Below are positions 17,925 to 26,272 of a stretch of 64,000 bases of DNA, piece after piece. The notes beneath the pieces are model-generated. The model had not been told where the DNA came from. It saw nothing but the letters and a program-made list of their open reading frames with translations, and did no database searches. How positions within the stretch are numbered: the first letter of the stretch is position 1; each line of letters begins with the position of its first letter. Origin of the DNA: Bin80 sp965209015 (GTDB lineage Bacteria > Bacteroidota > Rhodothermia > Rhodothermales > Bin80); contig OZ242367.1 in assembly GCA_965209015.1 (NCBI GenBank), forward strand, positions 2,542,001 to 2,606,000, given 5' to 3'. The translations under genes were made by a program, and so were the position numbers.

Positions 17925-19322
17925 ATGCCAAATAAACATAATTCTCGTCGTGACTTCATCAAGAAGTCCGCTATCGGCGCGGCAGCAGTCGCAGCAGGTG
18001 TACAGGGTACCCGGGTGGTTCATGGAAAAGCACCAGCAAAAGGTTCCGTACTTGGGGCCAATGATGCTATTGTGTGCGGGTTTATTGGTGTGGGTGGCCA
18101 AGGATTCAACTCTCACTTGTTGAACGTAACAAACCCAACCGAAGATAATGGTAGGCCTCGTCATAATGTCCAGATGAATGCCATTGGTGCAGCTGCGTGT
18201 GATCTGTACTCCATTCGCCGTGACCGTGCACTTGATGCACTTGATGCCGCCCGGCAAGAGGCTGGGCGTGAGGCGCCCGTAGAGGCTCATGAAGATTATC
18301 AAGCAATCTTGGATAATCCAGATATTGATGCTGTCTTCATCGGTACAGTTGATCACTGGCACACAAAGATTGCGATTGACGCATTGGATGCAGGAAAACA
18401 TGTGTACTGTGAAAAGCCAATGACTCGGTATTTTACCGAAGGGTTTGAGATTCATGACAAGGTTAAAGAAACCGGTCATAAGTTCCAAATTGGTTCACAG
18501 TATTGTACCCAAGGAAAATGGCATGCAGCTGCGGAATTGATTCGCGGGGGACGGATTGGACCCCTTGTACTTGCTCAGGATTCATACTGCCGTAATACTC
18601 CGATTGGAGAATGGAATTATTACGAGATTGAACCTGAACTTGAAGACGGAAAAACAATTGACTGGGAAAAGTGGCTTGGACCGGTATCTGCGCGCGAATT
18701 TAATGCACAACATTATCATCGTTGGCGTAAATATTATCCCTACTGTGCAGGAATTTTAGGTGATCTTCTGGCTCACCGAATCCATCCATTGCTGATTGCG
18801 ACCGGAGATGCTGAATTTCCAAAGCGGGTCTGCTCTGTCGGCAATAAAAAGATTGGTGATGCAAATCTCGGACCCGAAGATCGCGATGTGACGGACAACT
18901 GCCAACTCCTGGCCGAATTCCCTAGTGGACTTTGTATGGTTATAACTGGTAGTAGTGTCAATGAGCAGGGACTGGGACAGGTTATCCGCGGTAATGAAGG
19001 AACCTTATATTTCAGCGGACAAAGTCTGGAACTTCGTCCCGAACGTCCATTTGCTGATTTGGTGGACGGGGAGAAGATGGAGAACCTCTTGCCAGGTGTT
19101 GATCTTCCCCTTCACATCAAAGATTTCTTTACTGCGATTCGTGAAGATGGGGAAACGAATGGAAATATTGATATTGCCATCCGAGCCCAGGCGATCATTT
19201 CCATGGCTGAATTGAGCGAACGTTTGGGCGAAATGATCTACTTCAATGAAGAAGATCGCTCTCTCCACACCGGTGGTGGTAACAAGATTGAACCGATGAC
19301 ATACGCCACCGAGACCCACTAA
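17925..19322 (+). CDS. Tat-exported Gfo/Idh/MocA family oxidoreductase
   Basis: 465 aa. The N-terminus carries a twin-arginine signal (SRRDFIKKSA, then a hydrophobic Ala-rich stretch), so the folded, cofactor-loaded enzyme is exported to the periplasm. The Rossmann motif is GVGGQG at about residues 51-56. The EKP catalytic motif (Lys164, in YCEKPMT) and the C-terminal substrate domain follow. Members oxidise or reduce sugars and cyclitols with NAD(P); exported paralogues in Bacteroidota act on glycosides to give 3-keto sugars. It is the first gene of a four-gene redox cluster, but a strong terminator separates it from apbE. A TATTTTTG box lies only 5 bp before the ATG. Confidence 0.92.
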   Translation: MPNKHNSRRDFIKKSAIGAAAVAAGVQGTRVVHGKAPAKGSVLGANDAIVCGFIGVGGQGFNSHLLNVTNPTEDNGRPRHNVQMNAIGAAACDLYSIRRDRALDALDAARQEAGREAPVEAHEDYQAILDNPDIDAVFIGTVDHWHTKIAIDALDAGKHVYCEKPMTRYFTEGFEIHDKVKETGHKFQIGSQYCTQGKWHAAAELIRGGRIGPLVLAQDSYCRNTPIGEWNYYEIEPELEDGKTIDWEKWLGPVSAREFNAQHYHRWRKYYPYCAGILGDLLAHRIHPLLIATGDAEFPKRVCSVGNKKIGDANLGPEDRDVTDNCQLLAEFPSGLCMVITGSSVNEQGLGQVIRGNEGTLYFSGQSLELRPERPFADLVDGEKMENLLPGVDLPLHIKDFFTAIREDGETNGNIDIAIRAQAIISMAELSERLGEMIYFNEEDRSLHTGGGNKIEPMTYATETH

Positions 19323-19336
19323 CATTACGAGATCAT

Positions 19337-19385
19337 AAGACTCGGAAGAAGCTGACTTAAATTTCTTCCGAGTCTTCTATTTTTA
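19337..19385 (+). terminator. Rho-independent terminator between the first oxidoreductase and apbE
   Basis: AAGACTCGGAAGAA (19337-19350) pairs perfectly with TTCTTCCGAGTCTT (19363-19376): a 14-bp stem and a 12-nt loop, followed by CTATTTTT. This is the clearest terminator in the window. It ends transcription only 12 bp before the apbE start, so apbE and the genes after it need their own promoter or read-through. Confidence 0.88.
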
Positions 19386-19396
19386 GGTGACGCGAG

Positions 19397-20368
19397 TTGG
19401 CAATGCAAACCGTCCGGCTGGCGCTACAAGCCATGGCAACTCGCTTTGAGCTTGTGCTTTCTGGGGAAGATCCTGTCTTTCTCCGTGCGGCGGGTGAGGA
19501 GGCCCTAGCAGGGATTACACGTTTGGAGCAACAACTAAGCTTCTATGATCCAACGAGCGAAATTAGCCATATCAATCAGAATGCTTCAAAAAAACCTGTA
19601 CAAATAAGGCCGAATCTCTACTCTCTTCTTAAGATGTCTGCTAATTTGCATTCAATCACTCGGGGTGCTTTTGATATTACAGTAGGGCCGCTCATGCGTT
19701 GCTGGGGATTTGTTCGTGACTCTGGTGCATGGCCCTCAAATTCACAGAGAGAAGAAGCCTTACGACAGACTGGTATGGATCAAGTCGTGTTGGATGATTC
19801 TGAGCGTACAGTTTTTTTTAAGCGAGATGGTATGGCGATTGATCTCGGTGCCATTGGAAAGGGATATGCTATTGAGGAAGCTGCTGAATTCCTTGAAGAA
19901 TGCCAAATTACCTCGGCCCTACTCCATGGAGGAACAAGTACCATGGTGGCAATTGGTACCCCCTCACCTAAAGAGGACGGATGGTCAATCGGGATCACAG
20001 ATCCTCATGACCAAACCAATATACTCGCATCTGTGACTATTCGTGACCGAGCTCTCTCAATTTCGGCCCCACATGGCAAAGCATTCCAAAAAGAGGGTCA
20101 AGTATGGGGGCATGTGATTGATCCGCGTATTGGCTATCCGGTCCAGAGTGCTGCTCTGTCTGCTGTGGTACATTCATCTGCAACCGTCAGTGATGCGGTT
20201 TCGACCGCATTATTGACTATGGATCGAACTGAAATGGAACAGGTTGCACAAGAATTCGATAGTATGTATGTACTCTGTGCATACTCCAAAGAAGGTGACC
20301 TTCATCTGGTTTCCAATGATTTTCCGCTATTAGACTCAACGACTCACAATGACAAAAAAGACGGTTAG
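19397..20368 (+). CDS. apbE: FAD:protein FMN transferase (ApbE family)
   Basis: 323 aa. ApbE transfers FMN from FAD onto a Thr/Ser side chain of target flavoproteins, or acts as a flavin pyrophosphatase, using Mg2+. Seen here: AFDITVGPLMRCWGF, the central MAIDLGAIGKGYAIEE motif, LLHGGTSTMVAIG, HVIDPRIGYPV, and the C-terminal SDAVSTALL with the metal-binding Asp and Thr. No signal peptide or lipobox is visible, unlike most ApbE proteins, so it may act in the cytoplasm. The 3' end overlaps the next gene by 20 bp, implying translational coupling with the second oxidoreductase. No Rnf/Nqr subunit, the usual target, lies in the window. Confidence 0.92.
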   Translation: MAMQTVRLALQAMATRFELVLSGEDPVFLRAAGEEALAGITRLEQQLSFYDPTSEISHINQNASKKPVQIRPNLYSLLKMSANLHSITRGAFDITVGPLMRCWGFVRDSGAWPSNSQREEALRQTGMDQVVLDDSERTVFFKRDGMAIDLGAIGKGYAIEEAAEFLEECQITSALLHGGTSTMVAIGTPSPKEDGWSIGITDPHDQTNILASVTIRDRALSISAPHGKAFQKEGQVWGHVIDPRIGYPVQSAALSAVVHSSATVSDAVSTALLTMDRTEMEQVAQEFDSMYVLCAYSKEGDLHLVSNDFPLLDSTTHNDKKDG

Positions 20369-21605
20369 CCGCAGGGCTTTTCTTATGGGTAGTGCCGCTA
20401 TGAGCGGGGCTGGACTGGTGCGTGCAGCCAACATCAGAACGAGGCCATGGCCTGGCAACCGTGAAGATGTCAACTGTGGAATCATTGGGTATGGTCCACA
20501 GGGACGAGAAATAGCCGCTACGCTTGCTCGCGTTCCTGGTGCGAAGATTTCTGCCGTCTGTGATACCTATGCTCCTATGCTTCGCCGAGCCCAGCGCGAT
20601 GTACCTGATGCAACCCGGCATGAGGACTATCGTGCAATCCTGGATAACCCAGACATACAAGCCATCATCATTGCAACGCCCACGCATTTGCATCATGACG
20701 TTACAATTGATGCACTGGCTGCCGGTAAGAATGTGTATTGCGAGGCTCCTATGGCATCCACCATTGACGATGCTAAATCCATTGCCCGCGCCGCTCGGGA
20801 TGCATCTAATCAAATCTTTCAGGTTGGTCAGATTTACCGGTCCAATCCCCAACATCGTTCGGTATTTCAGTTCATGCGAAGTGGTGCGATCGGTACGCCC
20901 GCAATGGCACGCGGACAGTGGCACGCCAAGGAAAGCTGGCGCCGAGCTTCACCGAACCCCGAACGTGTTCGTGAACTCAATTGGCGTCTTGATCCCTCAG
21001 TTAGTACAGGATTGATTGGTGAGGCTGCTCTACTTCAGATGGATGTAGCCTACTGGGTTCTCGGAGAACTTCCGATCTCAGTTCACGGGTTTGGGCAAGT
21101 CATGGCTTGGAATGATGGACGAGAGGTCCCCGACACGATTCAAACAATATTTGAGTTCCCTAGTGGGTTACATATGATCTTTGATGCAACGCTGACCAGT
21201 TCCTACGAAGATGCATACGAAGTTTACATGGGATCCGACAGTACCATTGTATTCCGTGACCGAGGAAAAGCATGGATGTTCAAAGAAGTAGATTCATTGA
21301 TGCTGGGTTGGGAGGTATATGCGCGTAAGGATAGGTTCTATAAGGAGACTGGGATTGCACTTCTTGCGAATGCCACACAGTTAGATGCGCAGAACATGGA
21401 TCCCACCGAAGATGACCCGAATGTGGAAACGCCTTTATGGTATGCCATGCAAGAATTCATGGATAATCATGCTTTTGGCCCTTATCCACCTGCCGCAAAT
21501 TGGGAACGCGGGTTAGAAGCTACCGCGATTGCTATTACTGCCAACGAGGCAATTATTGAGCGAACCCATAAAGAGATTGATCCCCTGCTATACACGTTGG
21601 ATTAA
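20349..21605 (+). CDS. Tat-exported Gfo/Idh/MocA family protein with EAP in place of EKP
   Basis: 418 aa, with a twin-arginine signal (VSRRAFLMGSAAM) and Rossmann motif GYGPQG. It is paralogous in layout to the oxidoreductase at 17925, but the catalytic EKP motif reads EAP (Ala133, in YCEAPMAS), so the Lys thought to act in hydride/proton transfer is absent. The protein may be catalytically different, inactive or a partner subunit; comparison with family relatives would decide. It overlaps apbE by 20 bp and is followed after 9 bp by the membrane Fe-S protein, so these three genes probably form an operon. Confidence 0.88.
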   Translation: MTKKTVSRRAFLMGSAAMSGAGLVRAANIRTRPWPGNREDVNCGIIGYGPQGREIAATLARVPGAKISAVCDTYAPMLRRAQRDVPDATRHEDYRAILDNPDIQAIIIATPTHLHHDVTIDALAAGKNVYCEAPMASTIDDAKSIARAARDASNQIFQVGQIYRSNPQHRSVFQFMRSGAIGTPAMARGQWHAKESWRRASPNPERVRELNWRLDPSVSTGLIGEAALLQMDVAYWVLGELPISVHGFGQVMAWNDGREVPDTIQTIFEFPSGLHMIFDATLTSSYEDAYEVYMGSDSTIVFRDRGKAWMFKEVDSLMLGWEVYARKDRFYKETGIALLANATQLDAQNMDPTEDDPNVETPLWYAMQEFMDNHAFGPYPPAANWERGLEATAIAITANEAIIERTHKEIDPLLYTLD

Positions 21606-21614
21606 CCAGGGTCT

Positions 21615-23630
21615 ATGCTGACCCTTACAGAAAAAATCCTCTTTGCAATCGCAGTGATTTTTGCTGTCTACGGCACGAGTCTCGGCTTTTCCGCAGTATT
21701 TAAGATCATCCGGCGTGGTGAAGGGCCCGTCTTAACAGTAGATTGGCAGCGCACCATGCATGCACTTGGGACATGGATCACCATGGGAAATATCTGGAAG
21801 TCCCGCTCTATAATCAGCGTAATCCATGCAATTCTGGTATGGGGGTTTTTGATTTATCTCTTGGTGAATGTAGTTGATCTTGCTCGCGGCTATCTCAGCT
21901 CCCCTATTGAAGTTCCAGACTGGATCACTCAAATCTATCGACTCACTGTTGATCTTGCCAGTGGAGCAGTGCTACTTGCAATGGCGCTACTCTTGCTTCG
22001 GCGCTTTGTCCTTCCAGGCCGTCAAGTTCTATCTCATCGGACGAATGTTTTACAGATTAGAGAAATACGCCTCCCTTTCTTTCGTCAGACCGTCTCCCGC
22101 GATTCACTGATCGTTGGTGGGTTCATCCTGTTACATGTGGGATTTCGTTTACTGGGGGAATCTGTAGCTATCCAGATCCATGGCCCAGACCCGTGGCAGC
22201 CACTTGCATCTACAATTACCCCGATTTGGGCAGGATACAGTTCAAACCTCTTGACTGTATGGCATCATGTGTGTTGGTGGGGGGCCCTTGGACTGATTGT
22301 CGCCTTTGCCCCATACCTCCCCTACACAAAACATCTACACTTCATCATGGCGGGATTCAACTTTGCCACCCATAGAAAGCGAACATCGCCGGGTGCATTG
22401 GACCCTATTGACTTTGAGAATGAGGACTCAGATGTTTTTGGTGCGCTCACATTTGAACAACTTCCACAGTCAAGTATCGCCGATACATTCGCCTGTATCA
22501 TGTGTAATCGCTGTCAGGATGTGTGCCCCGCTTACACCACGGGTAAAGAATTATCCCCCTCAGCTCTTGAAATCAACAAACGTTACTTTGTGAACGAGCA
22601 TTTCTTTGGCCTTGCATCGGGAGAGATATCTGAGGCGAAGCTTACGGATTATGCCATTTCGAAAGCTGCCGTATGGGCATGTACTACATGCGGCGCCTGT
22701 ACTGAAGTCTGCCCCGTTGGGAATGCCCCAATGCTTGATATCTTGCAGATTCGACGTGGTCTGGTCCTAATGGAAGATCAGTACCCTGAACCATTTGAAG
22801 CGGTGTATCAGGGCATGGAACGCAATGGAAATCCATGGAACATGAATTCTAGCAAGCGAATGGAGTGGGCTCAGGGACTCAATATTCCCAGTATTGAAGA
22901 AAATCCCGATCCCGACCTATTATGGTGGATCGGTTGCGCACCATCCTATGATCAAAGGGCACAGAAAGTAGCCCGTGCACTTGCCTATATCCTACAACGG
23001 GCAGGAGTATCTTTTTCCGTTTTGGGCGATAAAGAGTGGTGTACCGGCGATTCTGCTCGTAGAAGCGGAAACGAATATCTTTTCTCTGAACTTGCACTGA
23101 AAAATATTTCTACTCTGAACGAGGTCAAACCCACACGGATCTTGACCACCTGCCCTCACTGCCTTCATACTCTTGGGAAGGAATATCCAGCCTTAGGGGG
23201 GCATTTTCAAGTCATTCATCATCTGGAGTTGCTGTCTGAGCTTGCGGAACAGAAACGTATCCCATTGGAAGCCCAACTAGAAGAAGTCACATTTCATGAT
23301 CCCTGTTATCTGGGCCGACAGAATGATATTACCGATGCTCCCCGGAACATCCTGAATGCTACGGGTGCCAAGATCACAGAAATGCCACGGAATAAAAAAA
23401 AATCGTTCTGCTGTGGTGCAGGGGGAGCTCAAATGTGGGTAGATGAACCCGACCCGAAGATTAACGACGCTCGATACTCCGAAGCAGTAGATACCGGAGC
23501 AAATATCATTGCGACGGGATGTCCCTTTTGCTTAACGATGCTCCGTGACGCTGCAACGAAAGGACACCCTGATGGCCCAGTGATCAAGGATGTTGCAGAA
23601 ATTGTTGCTGAACGTCTCACCTCTGATTAA
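21615..23630 (+). CDS. Membrane-bound Fe-S oxidoreductase, HdrD/GlpC-like with two CCG domains
   Basis: 671 aa. The N-terminal about 250 residues contain several membrane helices of the type seen in quinone-reactive subunits (near residues 5-25, 70-90, 110-130, 165-185 and 215-235). Two 4Fe-4S clusters follow: Cys294/297/300/304 (CIMCNRCQDVCP) and Cys356/359/362/366 (CTTCGACTEVCP). Then come two CCG (cysteine-rich) domains, with FCCGAGGAQMW in the second. This layout is typical of heterodisulfide-reductase-like or lactate/glycolate/ETF-linked quinone reductases. It probably passes electrons from a soluble dehydrogenase, plausibly the exported oxidoreductases beside it, to the quinone pool. 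The pairing is inferred from gene order. Confidence 0.88.
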   Translation: MLTLTEKILFAIAVIFAVYGTSLGFSAVFKIIRRGEGPVLTVDWQRTMHALGTWITMGNIWKSRSIISVIHAILVWGFLIYLLVNVVDLARGYLSSPIEVPDWITQIYRLTVDLASGAVLLAMALLLLRRFVLPGRQVLSHRTNVLQIREIRLPFFRQTVSRDSLIVGGFILLHVGFRLLGESVAIQIHGPDPWQPLASTITPIWAGYSSNLLTVWHHVCWWGALGLIVAFAPYLPYTKHLHFIMAGFNFATHRKRTSPGALDPIDFENEDSDVFGALTFEQLPQSSIADTFACIMCNRCQDVCPAYTTGKELSPSALEINKRYFVNEHFFGLASGEISEAKLTDYAISKAAVWACTTCGACTEVCPVGNAPMLDILQIRRGLVLMEDQYPEPFEAVYQGMERNGNPWNMNSSKRMEWAQGLNIPSIEENPDPDLLWWIGCAPSYDQRAQKVARALAYILQRAGVSFSVLGDKEWCTGDSARRSGNEYLFSELALKNISTLNEVKPTRILTTCPHCLHTLGKEYPALGGHFQVIHHLELLSELAEQKRIPLEAQLEEVTFHDPCYLGRQNDITDAPRNILNATGAKITEMPRNKKKSFCCGAGGAQMWVDEPDPKINDARYSEAVDTGANIIATGCPFCLTMLRDAATKGHPDGPVIKDVAEIVAERLTSD

Positions 23631-23863
23631 CACTTCTGCTACCTTTCCCCTCTGAAAATGATTTCAATGAATCAGTTGATATATTCCTGACTTCAACAGG
23701 TAGGTGTTGACTTGGAGGGCAAAATAGTCATTTTTGAGTGATTTTGGTTTTTTTTGGTATTTGGGGCCATTTCAGCCTTGATTCTCAAGTTTTCAATATA
23801 TATAGTGTTCAGTTTGTTTTGAGATTTGGATATTTGAACTGTGTACCATATCCTACCTGTATC

Positions 23864-24464
23864 ATGTTCGTCCGCAAACTCAAACAAAAGACGACCCAAA
23901 ACATTGCCGTCCAGATCGTGCGCAATGACCGCACAAAAGATGGCAAGATGTGGCAGAGGAGCGTGCGCCATATGGCACGGCCGCCGAGGTAGAGGCATTG
24001 GATGCCCTCCTGCATATCGCAGAACAGAAACGATTGCGGATTGAAGAAGAGGTGGCACCTTCCTTGTTTCCGTTGTTTCACTGGACTGTTGACGAAGACG
24101 AAGTCCCAGTATGTCAGGATTGCCTTGACCATGTGACACCTTCTTGTTTCCGTTGTTTCACTGGACTGAGCGTTGCATGCGCGCACACATTGCCACTTGC
24201 TTTGCCGCCTTTGCGATGTTGCGTGGACTCTAGAATACGCGGCATGGCCAGAGTGTGCCCATCAGTGAGGGGCAGATTTTGGCTCAGTTGCGTGAGGTTG
24301 AAGTGTCTGTGGTACGAGACAAGACGTCCCAGCGTCATTTTGCGATCCCGTCGGCGGTCAATAGCACAAAAGTTCGCCTTTACAAAGCGATGGGGTTAAC
24401 GATTCAGTGCCAGACCGTACCCTTGGAGAAAGCCCCGTTACCCGACTCCCAAGTGATTGCTTAA
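23864..24464 (+). pseudogene. Decayed, internally deleted IS1634-type (IS4 superfamily) transposase
   Basis: The start at 23864 reads MFVRKLKQKTTQNIAVQIV, very like the opening of IS1634-family transposases. The frame then shifts near 23975 into EVEALDALLHIAEQKRLRIEEE, the helix that normally follows. From about 24176 the C-terminal part appears: RAHIATCFAAFAMLRGL, then frame changes and stops, then ISEGQILAQLREVEVSVV and FAIPSAVNSTKVRLYKAMGL, ending at 24464. The catalytic DDE core is missing. Two near-identical 36-37-bp repeats occupy the deletion junction. I could not identify terminal inverted repeats or a target-site duplication. The element is dead. Confidence 0.7.
24052..24168. repeat. 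Two near-identical 36-37-bp direct repeats 44 bp apart
   Basis: Copies at 24052-24088 and 24133-24168 differ by one substitution (GTGGC/GTGAC) and one inserted C; the last 24 bases, ending TTTCACTGGACTG, are identical. The 44-bp interval is unique. The geometry recalls a two-repeat CRISPR remnant, but it could be a duplication within the transposase relic. No cas gene is in the window. Confidence 0.75.
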
Positions 24465-24934
24465 CGTCTGGTATTCAGACCGCAAAAAGCGACAAAACCG
24501 ACGGTGTTTGTAGTGTTCAAACTTGTCTGAACATTCTTTGCAAAAGACTTGTACCCCCTGAAAAATAAGACTTTCCTTGTTTTCATAGAACAGATAAGAA
24601 GCATTTTATGAACTAGGGGAATCTGTACAAATGTACATGCTTTCGTGTTGGAAAGAGGGACATCAAAACAGCTATCAAGGTTCCCGAGATGTGTCAGTCA
24701 CATCATACCATAGCCTGTAATGCGTTCTATTTGATACGATTGAATACCATCACAGAGCTAATTACGGCAAAATCCAAGAACTCAAAACGATTGGGATAGG
24801 ATAAAGAATCTTTGCAATTTTCAGAAACTCGATTCTATTCTTCTTCGGAGAATTCAACCTCCAGCCATAATATTCGCGGTAGAACCGAAAAGATATCCCG
24901 GCCACTCCGGTGGATATGATTTAGTCTTTTCAGA
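24465..24934. other. Intergenic region after the IS remnant
   Basis: About 470 bp. The only coding-like signal is a 37-codon frame at 24689-24799 (plus strand; CNAFYLIRLNTITELI near its middle, ending in TAG), which could be another transposase 3' fragment. Confidence in that is low. I see no promoter pair, tRNA or strong hairpin. Confidence 0.3.
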
Positions 24935-25693
24935 TCAAAAATCAGTATCTGGCTCTAGAAGATCTAATTCTTGAAGCCAGATGTTACGGTAGCGAACATC
25001 ATGACCTTCAGCCTGCAATTTAATTCCACCCGGCATATCCGTAATTCCTCGTCCCTCATCATTTCCACCATCCAATCCAGAATTTGGACCTCCCCAGACT
25101 TGTTGGATTGGTACATTTTCGTGAACCTTGACCCCATTAAAATAGAGCGTAACCATGGCAGGCTCTGTCCGCTCTCCATCTGTAAAGCGGGCAGCTCTAA
25201 ACACTGCATCATATGCGTTCCACTGTCCAGCACCATTATAGGGCCAATAAGGAGCTACCTTCTCATTGATCACCGAAGCCATACCATGGATCGTTGAATC
25301 ACCATCAAGTATTTGGATTTCATAACGATTCTGGAGATAGACTCCACTGTTACCCCCCGACTCGGTAATCAGGAATTCGATGTGCAACCGGAAATCGCGA
25401 AATTTCTGCTTGGTAACAATATCAGCTGCTCCGTAGAGCCCGCCTACCGCCGCAGAATCTTGGCTACTGACCACCGTCCCTTCATCTATCGGATCATCAA
25501 CAATCTTCCATTTAACAGGTAATTCGGCAGCAAGTCTTGGACCTTCCCAGTACGTCCAGTTTTGGTCAAGTAGCTCACGTGTTCCATCAAAAAGAATGAT
25601 TGATCCCTCTGAGGCAGGCATGCCAACACCGACCTGAGCTTCTACGGAATGTACGCCGATGAAGAAGATGAAGAAGAAAATGATCCGATTCAT
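24935..25693 (-). CDS. DUF1080 family secreted protein (3-keto-disaccharide hydrolase-like)
   Basis: 252 aa with a signal peptide (FFFIFFIGVHSVEAQ). The mature domain is a concanavalin-like beta-sandwich: EGSIILFDGTRELLDQNW at the start, FRDFRLHIEFLITESGGNSGVYLQ in the middle, YEIQILDGDS, and the C-terminal GGIKLQAEGHDVRYRNIWL. These are hallmarks of DUF1080 (3-keto-disaccharide hydrolase family), some of whose members cleave 3-keto-glycosides produced by Gfo/Idh/MocA oxidoreductases. Two such exported oxidoreductases lie 3-8 kb away, which supports a shared 3-keto-sugar pathway, although this gene is on the other strand and beyond the IS remnant. Predicted periplasmic. Confidence 0.9.
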   Translation of the reverse strand: MNRIIFFFIFFIGVHSVEAQVGVGMPASEGSIILFDGTRELLDQNWTYWEGPRLAAELPVKWKIVDDPIDEGTVVSSQDSAAVGGLYGAADIVTKQKFRDFRLHIEFLITESGGNSGVYLQNRYEIQILDGDSTIHGMASVINEKVAPYWPYNGAGQWNAYDAVFRAARFTDGERTEPAMVTLYFNGVKVHENVPIQQVWGGPNSGLDGGNDEGRGITDMPGGIKLQAEGHDVRYRNIWLQELDLLEPDTDF

Positions 25694-25802
25694 GAATTTA
25701 TTTTCAGGTTTATCCTACAAAGTAAGCAATTCGAGACTGATAACCAACCTGAACCTACACCTCATTCGTAGGTAACAGATTTTGTGGACAAACTATATTA
25801 CA

Positions 25803-26267
25803 ATGGAACAGGCAACATTTGGTGCCGGCTGCTTCTGGGGTGTTGAGATGGTATTCCGACAGATTCCCGGCGTCGCTGAAACAGCTGTTGGCTACTCAGG
25901 TGGGACAACCAATCATCCCACCTATAAGGATGTATGCTCGGAGCGAACGGGCCATGCAGAGGTGGTCAATCTAGGATTTGATCCTGCACTGATTGAGTAT
26001 TCTCGGCTCTTGGACATTTTTTGGGATAACCATAATCCTACAACATTAAACCGACAGGGGCCTGACATTGGCACCCAATATCGCTCTGTGATCTTCTACC
26101 ACTCCAAAGCTCAGAGAGTAGAAGCTGAAGCGTCTCTGGCGCGACGACAAATGCAACTGACGCGCCCTATTGTAACCGAGATTGTTCCCGCGTCTACATT
26201 TTATCGTGCGGAGGAGTACCATCAACAGTATCTGGAGAAGCGCGGGCTTACTCACTGCCATCTGTAG
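25803..26267 (+). CDS. msrA: Peptide-methionine (S)-S-oxide reductase MsrA
   Basis: 154 aa from the ATG at 25803; an upstream in-frame TTG at 25782 is less likely because MsrA proteins begin just before the active-site strand. The catalytic Cys10 is in the signature GAGCFWG, followed by VGYSGG, HAEVV and the C-terminal YHQQYLEK. MsrA repairs oxidised methionine in proteins in the cytoplasm with thioredoxin as reductant. No MsrB domain is fused and no msrB is adjacent. It is convergent with the nagB-like gene, with 5 bp between the stops. Confidence 0.95.
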   Translation: MEQATFGAGCFWGVEMVFRQIPGVAETAVGYSGGTTNHPTYKDVCSERTGHAEVVNLGFDPALIEYSRLLDIFWDNHNPTTLNRQGPDIGTQYRSVIFYHSKAQRVEAEASLARRQMQLTRPIVTEIVPASTFYRAEEYHQQYLEKRGLTHCHL

Positions 26268-26272
26268 CTTGG

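Noticed and set aside
17853..18488. 211-codon antisense ORF opposite the first oxidoreductase
   Set aside because: It lies entirely opposite a strongly supported coding frame and has no signature; it is a codon-bias shadow.
20217..20924. 235-codon antisense ORF opposite apbE and the second oxidoreductase
   Set aside because: Shadow of well-supported genes on the other strand.
24052..24168. Calling a CRISPR array
   Set aside because: Only two repeats, with an indel between them, and no cas genes; kept as a repeat and a finding only.
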